The translations under genes and the position numbers were made by a program. The notes under the pieces are model-generated. The model saw only the letters and a list, made by a program, of their open reading frames with translations. It had not been told where the DNA came from and searched no databases. DNA of 17,295 nt from BMS3ABIN04 sp965554225 (GTDB taxonomy: Bacteria > Bacteroidota > Ignavibacteria > Ignavibacteriales > Melioribacteraceae), in the NCBI GenBank assembly GCA_965554225.1, contig CBEVZC010000061.1:1-17295 (forward strand), given 5' to 3'. Every line of letters starts with the position of its first letter. Within the stretch, counting starts at the first letter, position 1. Below, piece after piece: positions 16,201-17,295 of the stretch.

Positions 16201-16522
16201 TGGGATTGGAAGGATCGATTGATACCGAGCCAATGGAATAAGACTTTTCATGATCAAAAACAGGAGTGAAAGTAATTCCACTGTTCGTAGTTTTCCAAAG
16301 CGAACCGTGACCGGAAGCAACGTAATACTCGCTATGGTTATTGGGGTTTATGGCAATTGCTACAATTCTACCGCCGGTAATTGCCGGACCGATACTACGG
16401 AATTTTAATCCTGAGAGTGCAATGTTTTTAAGTGAATCGGAAGAAGATTTTTTGTCTTTTGCTATTGCGGGAAAAGTATTTGCTAAAAGTAAAATAACAA
16501 ATAATGCTACTATTTTTTTCAT
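13253..16522 (-). CDS. Large exported BNR/Asp-box repeat (sialidase-fold, VPS10-like) protein
   Basis: Exported protein of 1089 aa with a signal peptide (residues 1-21, ending in AIA). Residues about 40-730 form beta-propellers with at least eleven Asp-box motifs, pattern S/T-x-D-x-G-x-x-W, for example SEDGSKSW (132), TTDGGKTW (183), SLDSGKSW (241), TVDGGKTW (335), TKDGGKTW (587) and TTDGGRTW (641). This places it with the sortilin-N / BNR 'glycosyl hydrolase' proteins common in Bacteroidota and Acidobacteriota. A sialidase RIP motif and catalytic Arg triad were not seen, so enzymatic activity is uncertain. Residues 790-830 are a charged Lys/Glu-rich helix, and 832-1089 form a C-terminal beta and helical extension (GKYNV-type strand at 896). 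No type IX secretion tail was recognised. A candidate promoter TTGAGT-N16-TATAAA (16568-16595, minus strand) lies 46 bases ahead of the ATG. Confidence 0.9.
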   Translation of the reverse strand: MKKIVALFVILLLANTFPAIAKDKKSSSDSLKNIALSGLKFRSIGPAITGGRIVAIAINPNNHSEYYVASGHGSLWKTTNSGITFTPVFDHEKSYSIGSVSIDPSNPNIVWVGTGENDNQNNVIYGDGIYKSEDGSKSWKNMGLSSSAHIGGIIVDPENSNIVYAAAYGSLRNKGGDRGVFKTTDGGKTWKNILHINDYTGVYEIHMDPRYSNILYAVAHQRMRKLYTGVYGGPESGVYRSLDSGKSWQKIKYGLPSKAVGRIGLAISPANPDVLYAIVEATKKDKGVYKSVDRGVSWSKQSSYISSYPFYFQKLFCDTKDVNKVYSMDVFMQVTVDGGKTWKNLGEDHKHVDNHYLWIDPDNNKHLLAGCDGGLYETYDQGKNWDFKNNIPIAEIYKVTAGNSKPFYYVYAGSQDNNSFGGPSRTISSGGITNQDWFFTWSGDGFESQVDWKNPNIIYAQSQYGGLARFDRKTGEKLYIKPVSFADSAYRFDWSSPLLISQHNNKRVYIGANKLLRTDDQGSTWKEVSPDLTRGVPKEMQKLMGRSWSIDELAHKGSMAQISTIAESPLDENILYVGSGDGLIHYTKDGGKTWKKAISVPGLPKYARIHQIIASRFDKQIAYAACENFVGGNYKPFLYKTTDGGRTWFSINGNLPKKGSTYTVGEDDVERNLLFAGTQFGIYFTNNGGKEWIKLKNGIPAAAVMDLDIQRDNNDLVLATFGRGIYILDDYTPLRYLKKETLDKEAYIFPIKDALMFIESTPFGFGGIGFMGASFFSAPNPKVGAVFTFYLKDKLKTIKEKRREAEKAKQKKGEDIKYPSYNELKKEMEEPEPYLLFTITDEEGNTVRKIKTEAKKGVNRIVWDFRYNKFTPVSLKQRDNSVPWNEPDLGYIVVPGKYNVSLSKFENGKLTELVPPQPFVCKLLYDQNISEKDRIRLDKFNKKVAKLTVAVTGADAYRKELVKKISYFKKAVIQSAGIPEETYKKILDIELRLKELNRKLNADNLRRRYEGAVPMSIKQRVRLITSALWSTTEDATNTFKKSYEVAADKFGAVLDSLKVIDNGIINIDSIMQKYGVPYTPGRFPEWKKN

Positions 16523-16684
16523 GACGTGCCTTAAGATTTATAGTCAACAATTTTACGATTAAAAACATTTATATGTGAATTGAATTAAAACTCAAATTAG
16601 AAGTTTATGAATTATTTTGCAAGATAAAGTTAAGATATGTGAAAACTTAAAAGACAAATTTGGACATGGGAATGTAAATAAAAA

Positions 16685-16714
16685 TGTAGGGGATGAAAAT
16701 TTTCATCCCCTACA
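16685..16714 (-). terminator. 30-bp perfect palindrome, likely osmC terminator
   Basis: TGTAGGGGATGAAAA followed directly by TTTTCATCCCCTACA is a 15+15 bp perfect palindrome. On the minus strand it starts 27 bases after the osmC stop codon and is followed by TTTTTATTT, as an intrinsic terminator would be. Its outer arm and T-tract match those of the palindrome at 7395-7422. It lies in the 218-bp gap before the BNR gene's upstream region, of which nothing else is recognised. Confidence 0.75.
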
Positions 16715-16740
16715 ATATTTTGTTTAATTCGTATAAATAA

Positions 16741-17163
16741 CTATGAACTCAGCTTTGCATTTAACGATACATCTGTACCGCAGGCAAGCAATCTTGAAAT
16801 AGGGCATTTCTCTTTTGCAGCAGCGGCAAGTTCTTTAAATTTATCTTCGCTTACTCCGGGCACTTTAGCTTCGCAATCCAAAGTAATTGAAGTTACTTTC
16901 GGACCGTCATCTTGACCCAAAACCACAGTCGCTTTTGTGTCGATGTTAATATCGGAAAATCCTTCCTTGCCAAGTAATGCTGATAAAAACATCGAGTAAC
17001 AACCTGCGTGTGCAGCGCCGATTAATTCTTCCGGATTTGTTTCCGGACCATCTTCAAATCTTGATTTATAATTATACGGTCCTTCATAACCGGTAAAACT
17101 CATTTTCCCGCTGCCCTCTTTCAGGGTTCCGTCCCATTTTGCTTTTGCATAACTTGTTGACAT
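16741..17163 (-). CDS. osmC: OsmC family organic hydroperoxide reductase
   Basis: Thiol peroxidase that detoxifies organic hydroperoxides in the cytoplasm, 140 aa, a normal length. It follows E. coli OsmC closely: SRFEDGPETNPEELIGAAHAGCYSMFLS (34-61) contains the peroxidatic Cys55 and the conserved Glu46, and KCPISRLL (119-126) holds the resolving Cys120. Cys128 is an extra cysteine nearby. Reduction by lipoyl-type or dihydrolipoyl proteins is known for the family. AGGAGT lies 8 bases before the ATG and supports this start. The gene is its own unit, with the palindromic terminator behind it. Its 132-bp upstream region to the window edge is AT-rich and shows no OhrR-like operator that I can recognise. 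Confidence 0.95.
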   Translation of the reverse strand: MSTSYAKAKWDGTLKEGSGKMSFTGYEGPYNYKSRFEDGPETNPEELIGAAHAGCYSMFLSALLGKEGFSDINIDTKATVVLGQDDGPKVTSITLDCEAKVPGVSEDKFKELAAAAKEKCPISRLLACGTDVSLNAKLSS

Positions 17164-17295
17164 AAAAATTACTCCTTATAATTAGACTTAATTTATAAAT
17201 TGATAACTTAAATATAACAAAATCATTTATTCATTAAGAACGGATCTCTGAAAAATTACTGAATTATTTATGATTAGCTGAGTAGAACTATGATT

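Noticed and set aside
17164..17295. Another gene or a regulatory site upstream of osmC
   Set aside because: No open frame of useful length and no recognisable operator or consensus promoter was found in these 132 bases.

Overview
This 17.3 kb window is AT-rich chromosomal DNA that most resembles the Bacteroidota/Ignavibacteriota (FCB) group. The indications are a large secreted BNR/Asp-box protein, an S9 prolyl-oligopeptidase with a beta-propeller, a Bacteroidota-style RND efflux operon, a DUF1697 protein, and perfect palindromic repeats in many of the gaps between genes. The placement comes from gene content and style. No rRNA, tRNA or other phylogenetic marker lies in the window, and I see no CRISPR array.

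Layout. (1) 1-1025: a short unassigned segment with an inverted repeat, followed by a lone tyrosine recombinase that is visibly more AT-rich than its neighbours; this looks like a mobile-element gene or remnant. (2) 1128-3095 (+): a threonine-synthase-family PLP enzyme and a short-chain dehydrogenase, separated by a dispersed palindrome. (3) 3246-5889 (-): a DUF1697 protein followed by a secreted S9 peptidase, probably co-transcribed, closed by a hairpin terminator shared with the convergent SDR. (4) 5987-6592 (+) and 6676-7308 (-): a convergent pair, a MobA/MocA-like nucleotidyltransferase and an atypical SDR / NAD(P)H-binding protein, separated by a degenerate dispersed repeat. (5) 7309-7673: a 28-bp perfect palindrome, a 5'-truncated OmpA-domain remnant on the minus strand, and a probable promoter. 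(6) 7686-13256 (+): a complete tripartite efflux operon (adaptor, RND permease, TolC-like outer-membrane channel). (7) 13253-16522 (-): a 1089-residue exported BNR-repeat protein whose stop codon overlaps that of the TolC gene. (8) 16741-17163 (-): OsmC, followed by a 30-bp perfect palindrome that looks like its terminator.

How the genes work together. The efflux operon is the only clear multi-gene machine: the RND permease takes substrates from the inner membrane or periplasm, the adaptor bridges the periplasm, and the TolC-like channel opens at the outer membrane. No regulator gene lies next to it. The other genes look like independent housekeeping, stress and secreted-hydrolase functions in one- or two-gene units.

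I found no convincing new multi-gene system. The observations most worth a second look are the two palindromes with shared ends, different self-complementary cores and the same placement just after minus-strand stop codons; the OmpA-domain remnant at the left edge of the efflux operon; the dif-like / inverted-repeat site beside the orphan recombinase; and an RND permease that keeps the TM4 Asp pair but has Asn-Asp where AcrB has its TM10 Lys.
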